Origin: Rheum nobile
Lineage: Eukaryota > Streptophyta > Magnoliopsida > Caryophyllales > Polygonaceae
DNA length: 64,000 bases
Assembly (NCBI GenBank): GCA_027886185.1
Contig: WOAB01000040.1
Location: 5,642,001 to 5,706,000, forward strand
Direction: 5' to 3'
Below, piece by piece: positions 1 through 11,136 of this stretch. The translations under genes and the position numbers were made by a program. How positions within the stretch are numbered: the first letter of the stretch is position 1; each line of letters opens with the position of its first letter. Below the pieces are notes generated by a model. That model searched no databases. It worked only from the letters and a program-made list of their open reading frames with translations, and had not been told where the DNA came from.

Positions 1-1908
1 CTCCAGACGCTTTGGCCATAAAAGGGGGTGTTGGGGGAGAGATTTGAGCCATCCCAAACACCGAACCTCTGCCAAAATTGCCTCTCGCCGGAGTTGTGCC
101 TTCGCCAGAATTTTTGAAGGTCTCGCCGGTGTTGCTTTGGTGTGGTTCCTGAGTGCCTTTGTGAAGCTTTTGGTTAGCCTTGGAGGTTAGAAGCCAAAGC
201 TAGTCGAAGGAGGCCGAACCGCTCGTGTTTTTGGGTGAGTTTTCTCTCGTTTCAGTCGGCCGTGTTCTTCACGGCGACCGCCGTGATGAATACGGCGACC
301 GCCGCCAAGAACAGCGACCGCCGCCAGTGCCCAGAACGCCTTCGTGGCTTTGGCTTGATCGGTTGTCGTCGTGGCGTCTTTCCTTTCGTGTTCTTTCGCC
401 GTGTTTAGATTCGTACTGTTTATGTCGGATCTAACTTAGGGTTCCTTTTATGGGTCGACTCGAAGGTTGTTGTGCTGTCAGAACTATATCGTGTCGAGCC
501 CGGAATCCAGTGACGTCTTTAGACTATTCTGCGGAGTAAGGCAAGTGGCGGTTCGCTCTTGCTCTTTCGTTCCATATTTACATTAATTATCAGTAGTTTA
601 TCTGAGTAATTAATTTGGAATGAATATTCTGTTTGTCTGGAAACGGTTTTGATAAACTGTTTTGAAAATCATATAATAGGTTGTATATCTGTTAGAACAA
701 CGCTATTATCTGTGATCGCCTTTCGGGCCTTTATGTGGATTTATCCTGTAAATGTTGTGGTACTGTAACTGTTTAGTTAGCACTGTTAGATAGGAACGTT
801 ACTCGGACTCTGTCCAGTCGTTTCTTTATAATCTGGTATCGGGATGACTCGTCCCCATCTGGTACTATTCTATGATCATGATCGGTCTCTTACACATGTG
901 TGTAGAGACAGGACACTTAGCTGGTGTCACAAACCTTTCGGTATACGTCACTCTCGACGAAACGTATACTAAGATGTGTCGTCCCATTGGTGGGGTACAC
1001 ATGTAAAAGTCTATAACGTGATGTGTGTTTTTGAAACATAAATCAGATAAGTGCTACCTTGACGCACATAATTAATACACCTTGGGCGAGTAGTGCAGCT
1101 AAGTTCAGTGCAGCTAGGAAAACTCGTCTTGACTTGAATGTAGTACGTTCTCTTTCCAATCTGGATTCGCTGTAGGCGATGAGGTTGGTCGTGAACCGAA
1201 GCATCTCAGTCAGTTTTAAATCATTGTTGTATGATTCTGTAACTTTCCAGACTTGTCATACTTCCTTAAAGACTCATTTCCGTTGGAGTCTTCTTTCGAG
1301 TCAATTTCTGTGAAGATTCAGTCTTCCAGAATCTTCTCCTGTGCATACCTCTTATTTATTCCAGTAGGAATATGATGGTTGACTACCGTTATCGGTTATT
1401 ATCCGAGAAGCGATGAGTCTAACCTAATATGACTGCTTCAAACCAGTCTGCTTTGTACCCTTGCTAGTCTATTCATTTAGACTAACCAACCAATGTTTTC
1501 CTTTGCATGGTTGGCTGGTGTCATCCGTTTGATTCGGCACATCAGTTAAGAAGTAGCTCAGAAGATTAGAAGGACTATGGAGTCGGCGGTGGTTTTTGAA
1601 TGTTTTAATTATTTCTTTAATCAGGTTATGATCCTTTGGACAATAACTCCGATTGTAACTTACTTTCTTAGTCTTCCGCTGTGTTTGGTTTAAACTATGT
1701 TTTGACCTATTCGAGATTGGGTTGTAATCCCGTAACTCTTGTTTCCTCAACAATGTTATGTTTTGGAATTTAATGCTTGATCTTTGTGTATCAATTGCAT
1801 TTCATAAATTGTATTTATTTGGTAAAGCCTTGGGTGATCTCGGTAAGGAACACTGGGGTCACTGGCGGTAATACCTTTCCAAAAGGGTTAAGTTTTGGGG
1901 GTGTTACA
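1..1908 (+). repeat. E1 5' LTR (partial)
   Basis: This stretch aligns with 8591-10519 almost base for base and ends in GGGGGTGTTACA immediately before the primer-binding site. The first ~500 bp of the LTR (U3) lie outside the window. The TATA position corresponding to TATAAAAG at 8607 reads CATAAAAG here (17-24). Small ORFs inside are shadows of the LTR and not genes. Confidence 0.93.
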
Positions 1909-1912
1909 GTTG

Positions 1913-1924
1913 TGGTATCAGAGC
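1913..1924 (+). other. E1 primer-binding site (initiator tRNA-Met)
   Basis: TGGTATCAGAGC, complementary to the 3' end of plant initiator tRNA-Met, sits 4 bases after the 5' LTR terminus. It primes minus-strand DNA synthesis. Confidence 0.92.
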
Positions 1925-2119
1925 AAAAAGTTTTTAAAACGGGTTTGGGATTTTATAAATCATTTATCCGTTTTCGAAATGCTTTAAAGAGGGCTCTGAA
2001 TTTTCAAAGTGAGAAGAATTTTAAAAACACCGTTCATAGTCGTGTCTTCTTTATAGTCTGATATAGTAAGCTTGCTTCTATGTCTAGAAAGACTAATTCC
2101 TTCCTTATTGTTCGATAGG

Positions 2120-3046
2120 ATGGGTGTCTGCTTTTCTATTGGTAGGGGGTCGGAAGACGCCAAGTCGGATCAGCCGAGGCTAGATTTTCCGTTACCTCAG
2201 CGATGTTTCGAGGTTGGAGGCCCGAGTAGCCCACCCGAAGACGTCAAGCACGTTCTCCCCGAGTCAGTTGTCCTTGTAGCCAGGAATGCTATGGTCCCTA
2301 GACCTACACCTGTGCCGCCACCAAGGGTGGAGGGAGTACATGAATGGGAGCAGGAAGATGAGTTATCAAGGTATGAACAAGGGGTTTACCAAGACGACTT
2401 TCTGCTGGGACCAATTCCAGAGGAGATCGAGTACGAGGACGAGGAAGAGGAGATGCTGGAGGTAGATCCTGTCGAGGACGAGGATATGATCGAGGATGAT
2501 TCCGAGGATAAGGATCCCATCGAGGATGATCCCGAGGATGAGGATCCCATCGAGGATGATCCCGAGGATGAGGATCCCATAGAGGATGATCCAGAAGAGG
2601 ATCCAGAGTTGGACCTTGGAGGGCAGAATCAGGAGCCCGGTACAGGATTGTCACCAGTGCCAGAGTATGCACCCATGTCAGAAGCTGATTGGGAGGCACT
2701 GTATACCGAGTACGGTATTGGGAGAAGTGACAGGGAATCTCAACCTATCCCTACTCCAAGGAGATGGAGGTCGGAATCCGAGCTACAGGAGATTCTCCGC
2801 CAGAGCGAGGTAATCTCCGCAGAACAACAGCGTCAGAGGGATGAGCTGATCGCCAGTACTCAGAGGAGGGCTGGAATAGGAGGACCAGTCATGGACGACC
2901 CATACTTTACCATGACTGAGCTAGGACTATGTGCTTCAGGGTCAAGCAGGGTGCGAAACCCATCGCCAGAGCTCGATGGTGAGCCTAGCCCGAAGAGACC
3001 ATGCACGAGTAGCCAGTCGTATGAGAGACGTTTTGGAACGCCTTGA
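2120..3046 (+). CDS. E1 pre-gag ORF with acidic tandem repeats
   Basis: A 308-codon ORF from the first ATG of an open frame (the frame itself is open from 2072). It lies between primer site and gag, where a standard Tekay element has only leader. The N-terminal part contains FEVGGPSSPPEDVKHVLPES; the middle (about residues 100-180) is extremely acidic, with tandem copies of a DPEDEDPIED-type unit; the C-terminal part has a predicted helical Glu/Gln/Arg stretch and a basic SPKRP motif that could be a nuclear signal. No known catalytic motif is visible. E4 carries a decayed relative (FEVGGPSSP-like text at 58037-58062 minus) and E2 a 49-codon stub, so the ORF belongs to the lineage. Function unknown; a charged RNA- or chromatin-binding accessory protein is speculation. 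Confidence 0.6.
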   Translation: MGVCFSIGRGSEDAKSDQPRLDFPLPQRCFEVGGPSSPPEDVKHVLPESVVLVARNAMVPRPTPVPPPRVEGVHEWEQEDELSRYEQGVYQDDFLLGPIPEEIEYEDEEEEMLEVDPVEDEDMIEDDSEDKDPIEDDPEDEDPIEDDPEDEDPIEDDPEEDPELDLGGQNQEPGTGLSPVPEYAPMSEADWEALYTEYGIGRSDRESQPIPTPRRWRSESELQEILRQSEVISAEQQRQRDELIASTQRRAGIGGPVMDDPYFTMTELGLCASGSSRVRNPSPELDGEPSPKRPCTSSQSYERRFGTP

Positions 3047-3233
3047 GGAGGAGTGGCGTTGCCTATCGTAGTAGTTTCGTTTCTTAGTATTCCAAGTTGT
3101 ACTTTGTGTAATATTTCAGTATTGCGGCAAGTACTCTGAGAAACACTTATATCTTCGAGCAGTGTTGTCCTAACGCTCGAATGATAAACTTATGCGTAAC
3201 TTGTGTAAGAATTCGAAGGTTCATCTATAAAAT

Positions 3234-3251
3234 ACCAAGTTGATCTATTCT
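3234..3251 (+). promoter_or_regulatory. Conserved pre-gag block in E1
   Basis: ACCAAGTTGATCTATTCT lies 86 bp before the gag ATG. The same 18 bases occur at 16348-16365 in E2 (77 bp before gag) and in reverse at 57875-57892 in E4, inside otherwise diverged leader. This suggests a cis signal (packaging, splice or translation related), but its role is unknown. Confidence 0.4.
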
Positions 3252-3336
3252 GAGTAATTTATTTACGTTGGTATATTGCATAAGTATATTGCATAATATT
3301 AATGTATTGAATGCTTGGAATTTGATCGGTAAATAG

Positions 3337-6300
3337 ATGGTGAACCCAAGAAGCACGAGGGATTCGACTCGAGCCGGTACTGGGACTAGCCAAAACCCCA
3401 GACCAACAGGAAGAAGTGTTCAGGATGAACACGAGTCTGAGTCTCGCGTCCAGCAGAGGCGTGGAGGTCAGGATCAGACCTAGGCGCCGATGCTGTTTGA
3501 TGCCGTAGCTGTTGAGGCAATCCGTGGGATCGTGATGCAGGCTATTACAGATGTCTTGAGACCAAGTGCGCCTCAAGCACAAGAAGTGCCTATTCACGCA
3601 GCGGTTCCTGATGTTGTGGAACCCAGAAACCCTGTGATTCAGGAGACTGCCGTTAGGGAAAGGGACAACTATGGTCGCGCTCTTAAGACCATTACTTCCA
3701 TGAGACCCGACTGCTATAACGGGAAAGGGGAGCCAGTGGCAGTGACTCATTGGTTCTCCCATATGGAGAGGCTGTTCAGGAACGTGGAGTGTACGGAGGC
3801 CGAGAAGGTCCATATTGCGTCTCTTCAGCTGAAGGAGGAGGCTAGCGAGTGGTGGGAGAGCACTGGTTTGGCTGAGAGCCCAGTGTTGACTTGGTCGATG
3901 TTCAAGACCAAGATGGTTGATCGCTTTTTCTCTCGTGCTATGAGAGAGGAGACGCATAAAGAGTTCTTGTACCCTCAGACTGATGGTCTGAGAGTGACCG
4001 AGTTGGCATCTAAGTTCAACCATCTTCTACAGTACGCCACTGCCGAGATCACCAGCGAGGCTCAAAAGATCTGGTACTTCCACGAGTGGATGAACCCGGA
4101 TATCAAGCCATTAATGGTGCACCACACATGCTCTACCTTGGAGCAGTATGTAGATTGTGCCTATAAGCTGGAGGTAACTCTCGAGGAATCGACCAAGAGG
4201 CGTAACCGACAGAAGTCGATGCAGAATCAGAACCAGGGAGATGGTTTTAAGCGCCCTGTGCCACCGTCTAACTTCGCCAAATCCGGCAGAGCTAAGACGG
4301 AGATGACGCAAGGAGGATCGACTCAGCAGTCAGGGCAGACCCGGAGTACAGTTCATTGTTATAACTGCGGTACTGCTGGGCACAAGAGCACTGAGTGTCG
4401 AAAGGAGAGGAGGCCATGCTTTGGGTGTGGACGTGATGGTCATCTGCAAAAGTTCTGCAAGCAGGGAAAACAGAAGGGAGTAGAGTCGCAGCAAGGTTCA
4501 GTTCATCAGAGCAACCGACCTAGGTTTAAGCCTGCCGAGACTCCTAGCCCTTCAGTGCAGACGATTGCTCAGAACAGGGGAAAGGCCCCAGCTGCTTCTG
4601 GAAGTCAGGGCCAACGCTTGTACGAGATGCGTGAGGCAGATGGACCCAACGCTCCAATTGCTCAAGGTACTCTATACCTTCACTCTACTTCAGTGTGCAT
4701 TCTGTTTGATTCTGGTGCTACGCATTCCTTTATTTCGGATAGTTGTGTTAGCAAGTTAGACTTAGTATGCAATGATTCGTGCGACCCTTTCGTCGTCAAT
4801 CTTCCTAATGGAGAACGTTTGGTGGGAACCAAGCATTTGTCCGACTTTCCGATTACCATTCAGGGTAAGGAATTCGAGGCAGATTTAATCTGCATAGCCA
4901 TGGCTCCATACGACATTATTCTCGATATGGATTGGCTGATGCGTCACAAGGCGGTGATCGACTTCAGTTCGAGAACGGTGACGGTGTCATCCGGGGGCAA
5001 ATTCGTGTGCAAGTTCAAAGGTCGAAATGACGCTGATAACGGCAAGCTGATCAATGCGATGGCTGTGTTTAAGCTACTACGACAAGGATGTGTCGGGTAC
5101 CTTTGCTACTTGGATTCGCCCGAGAAGGATGGACCTGAGGTTCTTGATATTCCTGTAGTTAGGGAGTTTTCGGATGTCTTTCCGGAAGAAATTCCTGGAT
5201 TACCCCCGAACCGTGACGTTGAGTTTTCAATTGATCTCGAGCCTGGTACGGTTCCGATTTCCAAATCACCGTATCGGATGGCTCCGGCTGAGATGCAAGA
5301 ATTGAAGAATCAACTTGAAGATCTTCTTGATAAAGGTTATGTCAGGCCGAGTGCATCGCCGTGGGGTGCCCCGGTTTTATTCGTCAAAAAGAAGGACGGA
5401 TCGTTCCGACTTTGTATCGACTATCGAGAGTTGAACAAGGTGACGATCAAGAACAAGTATCCTTTGCCTAGGATTGATGACTTGTTGGACCAATTGCAGG
5501 GAGAAAAAGTTTTCTCCAAGATCGACTTAAGATCTGGATATCATCAACTCAGGATTCGTGAGCAGGACATTCCTAGAACTGCGTTTAGGACCAGATATGG
5601 TCATTACGAGTTCATAATGATGCCTTTTGGGCTTACAAATGCTCCAGCTGTCTTTATGGATTTGATGAACCGATGTTTTCACCAGTACTTGGATAAGTTC
5701 GTGGTGGTTTTCATCGACGATATTCTGATCTACTCTCCGAGTGAAGAAGCCCACGAGGAACATCTGCGGATTTCCTTGTCAATCCTTAGACAACATCAGC
5801 TTTATGCTAAATTGTCTAAATGTGAATTCTGGATGAAAGAGGTGGCTTTCTTAGGCCACGTGATCAATAAAAATGGGGTTATGGTTGATCCCCAAAAGAT
5901 TGAAGCGGTGACTAAATGGACACAACCCCAGAGCGTGAAGGAGGTACGCAGTTTTCTTGGACTTGCCGGGTATTATAGAAGGTTCGTAGAAGGATTTTCA
6001 AAGATCGCTCTACCTATGACCAATCTACTCCGCAAAGTCCACAAGAAGTTTGTCTGGAATGACAAGTGCGAGGTTAGTTTCCAGGAGTTGAAGCGACGGT
6101 TGACCTCGGCACCCGTGTTAGCACTCCCAGAGGGGAATGACGATTATGTGGTCTATAGTGATGCTTCAAAGTGTGGTCTTGGTTGTGTTTTGATGCAAAG
6201 AGGCAGAGTCATTGCTTACGCATCTAGACAACTCAAGACTTACGAAGAAAACTATCCGACCCACGATCTTGAGTTAGCAGCGGTTGTATTTGCGCTGAAG

Positions 6301-8058
6301 ATTTGGAGGCATTACCTCTACGGTATAAGATGCCAAGTCTTCACTGACCACAAAAGTCTCAAGTATATATTTACTCAGAAGGAGTTAAATATGAGACAAC
6401 GCCGCTGGCTAGAGTTGCTCAAGGACTACGACATAGAGTTGTTGTATCATCCGGGCAAGGCTAATGTAGTAGCTGATGCGCTAAGCCGGAAGACAACGCA
6501 CGAGACTGTGGTTGCGTTGCTTACTGCTCAGACCAAGCTAAACCAAGAGTCATGCGACATTGAAGTCTTGTATGACCAGCGTAGAGGGTACTTGAGTATG
6601 ATGGAAATTCAGGCTACACTGCTGGATCAAATCAAAGAAAAGCAAGTCGATGACATCATCTTGGTAAAGTTAAGCAGTGAAGTGATGGATGGGAAAGCTC
6701 CCAGTTTTGTGGTTCAGGATGATGGATCACTTTGGTTTCAGGATCAGATCTGTGTGCCTGACACAGAAAGTCTTCGTCAGTTGGTGATGAGAGAAGCTCA
6801 TTCATCTGCTTATTCTGTGCATCCTGGCTCTAGCAAGATGTACAAGGATCTCAGGAAGAAGTTTTGGTGGCCAAACATGAAGTGGGACGTAGCAGACTTT
6901 GTGGCAAAGTGCTTAACTTGCCAGAAGGTCAAGATCGAACACCGCAGGCCAGGTGGTGAGATGCTACCTCTCCCCGTACCAGAATGGAAATAGGAGGACA
7001 TTTCCATGGACTTCGTCACTGGGCTACCAAAGACTCGAAGTCAGAGAGATGCTATCTGGGTAATTGTGGATAGGCTTACGAAGAGTGCTCATTTCATAGC
7101 CATCAAGACCACATGGGAAACCCAGAAGCTAGCCGAAGTTTACCAGAAGGAGATTGTCCGCTTATATGGCATTCCTAAGACCATTGTATCGGACCGAGAT
7201 GGCCGTTTCATGTCAAGATTCTGGAAGGAACTTCATAAGGCTATGGGGACCGAGTTGAGGTTCAGTACATCGTTTCATCCTCAGACAGATGGCCAGTCTG
7301 AAAGGACCATCCAGACTCTGGAGGATATGCTTAGAGCTTGTGTGCTCGATCGTCCGACTAGCTGGGAGGACATCTTGAGTCTGATTGAGTTCATGTACAA
7401 CAATAGCTGGCATGCTACAATCAAGATGGCTCCATTTGAAGCTTTGTATGGTCGCAGATGCAGATCTCCGATTTATTGGGACGATAATGCCGACAAAATT
7501 CTGCTTGGACCAGAGTTGGTCGAAAGGACGGCTTCAGACATTGCTTTGATCAGACAAAGAATGTTGACCTCTCAGAGTCGACAGAAGTCCTACGCAGATC
7601 GGAAGCGCAGGACTGTCGAGTTCGAGGTCGGTGACAAGGTTTTTGTCAAGGTGTCGCCTTCCAAAAGAGTTTTCAGATTTGGTAAGCGTGGGAAGCTTAA
7701 CCCTCGCTACGTGGGACCATTCGAGATTCTGGATAGAGTGGGATCTCTAGCGTACCGTTTGGCGTTGCCACCATCGGCTCACCCGGTGCATAATGTGTTC
7801 CACGTGTCTTTACTCAGAAAGTATGTACCAGATGAGTCTCATGTACTTAGCTACGAGGACATCGAGATCCAAGCTAATGGTACTTATGAAGAGTTGCCCG
7901 TGGGCATTTTGGAGCGTCGGGAGAAGCATTTGCGCAACAAGATCGTACCTTTGGTACAAGTGCTGTGGTCCAAGTCAGGGACCGAAGAAGTTACTTGGGA
8001 GACGTGGGAAACCGAGTCAGATATGCTCAGGCGTTTTCCCGAGTTATTCTCGACCTAA
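3337..8058 (+). pseudogene. E1 gag-pol polyprotein, interrupted by two in-frame stops
   Basis: One continuous frame of about 1,574 codons from ATG 3337 (MVNPRS..., matching the E2 gag start MVNTRN) to TAA 8058, broken by TAG at 3481-3483 (after 48 codons) and TAG at 6991-6993 (before EDISMDFVTG, where relatives usually have Trp). Order of domains: retrotransposon gag (WWEST near 3850); two CCHC knuckles, CYNCGTAGHKSTEC and CFGCGRDGHLQKFC (about 4355-4460); aspartic protease with DSGATHSF (near 4708); reverse transcriptase with FIDDILIYS (near 5710); RNase H with YSDASKCGLG (near 6150); integrase HHCC (about 6798-6930); integrase core with MDFVTG, SDRDGRF and TDGQSERT (7006-7310); chromodomain-like tail (about 7900-8055). 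All visible catalytic residues are present. No frameshift was seen. Confidence 0.93.
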
Positions 8059-8081
8059 GTTTCGGGGTCAAAACTTCTTGT

Positions 8082-8094
8082 AAGGGGGAGGAGA
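8082..8094 (+). other. E1 polypurine tract
   Basis: AAGGGGGAGGAGA directly abuts the 3' LTR start TGTGATACCCCG. It is the plus-strand primer of reverse transcription. Confidence 0.85.
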
Positions 8095-8340
8095 TGTGAT
8101 ACCCCGTATTTTTGTAAGGTTATTTTGGGAATTTTGGAATTTTCCCGAGTACCCGTTTAGTACGTCGGATTTAATTCAGGTAGCTTGAGACATTCTGTAA
8201 TGTGCTCTGTATCTGTAATATTTTTCTCAGTGAAATAATATACAGATAACATGCCTTGGATTTTAATTGTCGTTCGCATACGATAATTGTTATCCCGGCT
8301 TAATGTCATGTTCGTTCAAAGCTGAACGGGCGGGAAAAAG

Positions 8341-8500
8341 GTGTCACGGTGACCGCCGTAAAGTCGCGGCGACCGCCGTCGTGAGACCCAAGCACGGCGA
8401 CCGCCGTAAAGTCACGGCGCCCGCCGTCCCAACGCTCGAGGAGGCAGCTGGTGTGTCATGCCACGGCGACCGCCGTAAATTACGGCGCCCGCCGTAATGG
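8341..8500 (+). repeat. GC-rich palindromic repeat cluster in LTR U3
   Basis: About six copies of a unit close to CACGGCGACCGCCGTA, each nearly self-complementary (ACGGCG / CGCCGT around one base), alternating with short spacers. It lies upstream of the LTR TATA box. It is very CpG-rich in an otherwise AT-rich LTR. Confidence 0.8.
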
Positions 8501-8606
8501 CAGTCATCGTTGTTCGGCAGTCCTTGCCCGATGGTCGTCGGCGCGATTTCCGGCGAGCGCCGAACTAGCTGTAGGCCCATCTTCTTCGTGCTCCAGACGC
8601 TTTGGC

Positions 8607-8614
8607 TATAAAAG
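8607..8614 (+). promoter_or_regulatory. TATA box of E1 LTR promoter
   Basis: TATAAAAG inside the LTR, about 510 bp from its start, is the expected RNA polymerase II TATA position. The 5' LTR copy has C in place of the first T. Confidence 0.7.
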
Positions 8615-8859
8615 GGGGTGTTGGGGGAGAGATTTGAGCCATCCCAAACACCGAACCTCTGCCAAAATTGCCTCTCGCCGGAGTTGTGCCTTCGCCGGAA
8701 TTTTTGAAGGTCTCGCCGGTGTTGCTTTGGTGTGGTTCCTGAGTGCCTTTGTGAAGCTTTTGGTTAGCCTTGGAGGTTAGAAGCCAAAGCTAGTCGAAGG
8801 AGGCCGAACCGCTCGTGTTTTTGGGTGAGTTTTCTCTCGTTTCAGTCGGCCGTGTTCTT

Positions 8860-8935
8860 CACGGCGACCACCGTGTTCTTCACGGCGACCGCCGTGATGA
8901 ATACGGCGACCGCCGCCAAGAACATCGACCGCCGC
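8860..8935 (+). repeat. Second GC-rich palindromic cluster in E1 LTR
   Basis: About four ACGGCGACCGCCGTG-like units downstream of the TATA box, hence probably in the transcribed leader. The 5' LTR (about 270-325) has one unit fewer, so units are gained or lost between LTR copies. Confidence 0.75.
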
Positions 8936-10519
8936 CAGTGCCCAGAATGCCTTCGTGGCTTTGGCTTGGTCGGTTGTCGTCGTGGCGTCTTTCCTTTCGT
9001 GTTCTTTCGCCGTGTTTAGATTCGTACTGTTTATGTCGGATCTAACTTAGGGTTCCTTTTATGGGTCGACTCGAAGGTTGTTGTGCTGTCGGATCTATAC
9101 CGTGTCGAGCCCGGAATCCAGTGACGTCTTTAGACTATTCTGCGGAGTAAGGCAAGTGGCGGTTCGCTCTTGCTCTTTCGTTCCATATTTACATTAATTA
9201 TCAGTAGTTTATCTGAGTAATTAATTTGGAATGAATATTCTGTTTGTCTGGAAACGGTTTTGATAAACTGTTTTGAAAATCATATAATAGGTTGTATATC
9301 TATTAGAATAACGCTATTATCTGTGATCGCCTTTCGGGCCTTTATGTGGATTTATCCTGTAAATATTATGGTGCTGTAACTGTTTAGTTAGCAATGTTAG
9401 ATAGGAACGTTACTCGGACTCTGTCCAGTCGTTTCTTTATAATCTGGTATCGGGATGGCTCGTCCCCATCTGGTACTATTCTATGATCATGATCGATCTC
9501 TTACACATGTGTGTAGAGACAGGACACTTAGCTGGTGTCACAAACCTTTCGATATACGTCACTCTCGACGAAACGTATACTAAGATGTGTCGTCCCATTG
9601 GTGGGGTACACATGTAAAAGTCTATAACGTGATGTGTGTTTTTGAAACATAAATCAGATAAGTGCTACCTTGACGTACATAATTAATACACCTTGGGCGA
9701 GTAGTGCAGCTAAGTTCAGTGCAGCTAGGAAAACTCGTCTTGACTTGAATGTAGTACGTTCTCTTTCCAATCTGGATTCGCTGTAGGCGATGAGGTTGGT
9801 CGTGAACCGAAGCATCTCAGTCAGTTTTAAATCATTGTTGTATGATTCTGTAACTTTCCAGACTTGTCATACTTCCTTAAAGACTCATTTCCGTTGGAGT
9901 CTTCTTTCGAGTCGATTTCTGTGAAGATTCAGTCTTCCAGAATCTTCTCCTGTGCATACCTCTTATTTATTCCAGTAGGAATATGATGGTTGACTACCGT
10001 TATCGGTTATTATCCGAGAAGCGATGAGTCTAACCTAATATGACTGCTTCGAACCAGTCTGCTTTGTACCCTTGCTAGTCTATTCATTTAGACTAACCAA
10101 CCAATGTTTTCCCTTGCATGGTTGGCTGGTGTCATCCGTTTGATTCGGCACATCAGTTAAGAAGTAGCTCAGAAGATTAGAAGGACTATGGAGTCGGCGG
10201 TGATTTTTGAATGTTTTAATTATTTCTTTAATCAGGTTATGATCCTTTGGACAATAACTCCGATTGTAACTTACTTTCTTAGTCTTCCGCTGTGTTTGGT
10301 TTAAACTATGTTTTGACCTATTCGGGATTGGGTTGTAATCCCGTAACTCTTGTTTCCTCAACAATGTTATGTTTTGGAATTTAATGCTTGATCTTTGTGT
10401 ATCAATTGCATTTCATAAATTGTATTTATTTGGTAAAGCCTTGGGTGATCTCGGTAAGGAACACTGGGGTCACTGGCGGTAATACCTTTCCAAAAGGGTT
10501 AAGTTTTGGGGGTGTTACA

Positions 10520-10702
10520 GCTCAATTGGTATCAAGGCGCTCTTCGGAGGCTTGATAAAGGGTGGAGAGGTCGTGTGTTCGACTCTCACCAACAACCTCC
10601 CAGCCATGGGGATTTGGTTGGGGTACATGGATTGCGGCCCATGGATAGAGAATTGGCTGGCCCGATAAGGTCGGAGCCCCTCTCATTCAAAGTGTACTTT
10701 TT
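10520..10702 (+). mobile_element. tRNA-derived SINE abutting E1 3' LTR
   Basis: It begins GCTCAATTGGTATCAAGGCG, like the A-box half of a tRNA (AGCTCAGTTGGTTAGAGC), followed about 45 bases later by a B-box-like GTGTTCGACTCTC and then CACCAACAACCTC. The tail ends in AAAGTGTACTTTTTT. A close relative lies at 18903-19111 in the same position relative to E2. No direct repeat flanks this SINE alone. Confidence 0.65.
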
Positions 10703-11136
10703 TGTAACATCCCAGGCCAAGCTACCCCAGCCACCAAGCCGCCCAGCCACCCAACGGTGCCGGCGCCGGTACTGGTACCGCCTGGTTGTCCAAGGGCATG
10801 CAACCCACACACCCAACCCTTCCCCCATTTATATGGGTAGGTTGTTGCCCACGGGGATCGAACCCGGGATCTTTATATACAAGGGCAATGCCTTACCACT
10901 TGTATCACCAATTGCGTTGCAGCACAATTGGTGATACAAGTGGTAAGGCATTGCCCTTGTATCTAAAGGTCCCGGGTTCGATCCCCGTGGGCAACAACCT
11001 ACCCATTTAAATGGGGGAAGGGTTGGGTGTGTGGGCTGCATGCCCTTGGACAACCAGGCGGCACCAGTACCGGCACCGACACCGTTGGGTGGCTGGGCGG
11101 CTTGGTGGCTGGGGTAGCTTGGCCTGGGATGTTACA
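10703..11136. repeat. 434-bp palindrome made of two inverted SINE-like arms (E1 copy)
   Basis: Left arm 10703-10919 and right arm 10920-11136 are reverse complements with about 9 mismatches and no loop, centred on TGCAGC. Each arm carries a tRNA-like head with a perfect B box (GGTTCGATCCC) pointing outward. The outer ends are TGTAACATCC and GGATGTTACA, echoing the LTR terminus. Transcription from either side would give one long hairpin. Confidence 0.9.

Larger units (their letters stand above)
1..10519 (+). mobile_element. Ty3/Gypsy chromovirus-like LTR retrotransposon E1 (Tekay/Del-type), left end outside window
   Basis: A nearly complete LTR retrotransposon: truncated 5' LTR, tRNA-Met primer site, an extra ORF, gag-pol in the order gag, protease, RT, RNase H, integrase, chromodomain-like tail, polypurine tract and 3' LTR. 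The integrase lies after RNase H, which defines Ty3/Gypsy, and the C-terminal tail (PVGILERREKHLRNK, VTWETW) resembles Tekay/Del chromodomains. By eye the two LTR copies differ at about 25 positions in 1.9 kb plus one 21-bp insertion in the 3' copy, so insertion is fairly recent. The true right end may be 11136 if the appended SINE palindrome is counted. The target duplication cannot be checked because the left flank is missing. Confidence 0.93.
8095..10519 (+). repeat. E1 3' LTR
   Basis: A 2,425-bp LTR beginning TGTGATACCCC and ending GGGGGTGTTACA. It contains a TATA box at 8607 and clusters of GC-rich palindromic units at 8341-8500 and 8860-8935. Compared with the 5' copy it has one extra 21-bp unit near 8869-8889. 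It is followed without a gap by a SINE-like sequence. Confidence 0.93.

Noticed and set aside
1469..1753. 94-codon minus ORF repeated at 10080-10364
   Set aside because: It lies in the two LTR copies of E1, and the identity comes from LTR duplication. No domain recognised.
2304..2699. Minus-strand Pro/His- and Ser-rich frames opposite the acidic repeat
   Set aside because: They are mirror frames of the tandem repeat in the plus-strand pre-gag ORF.
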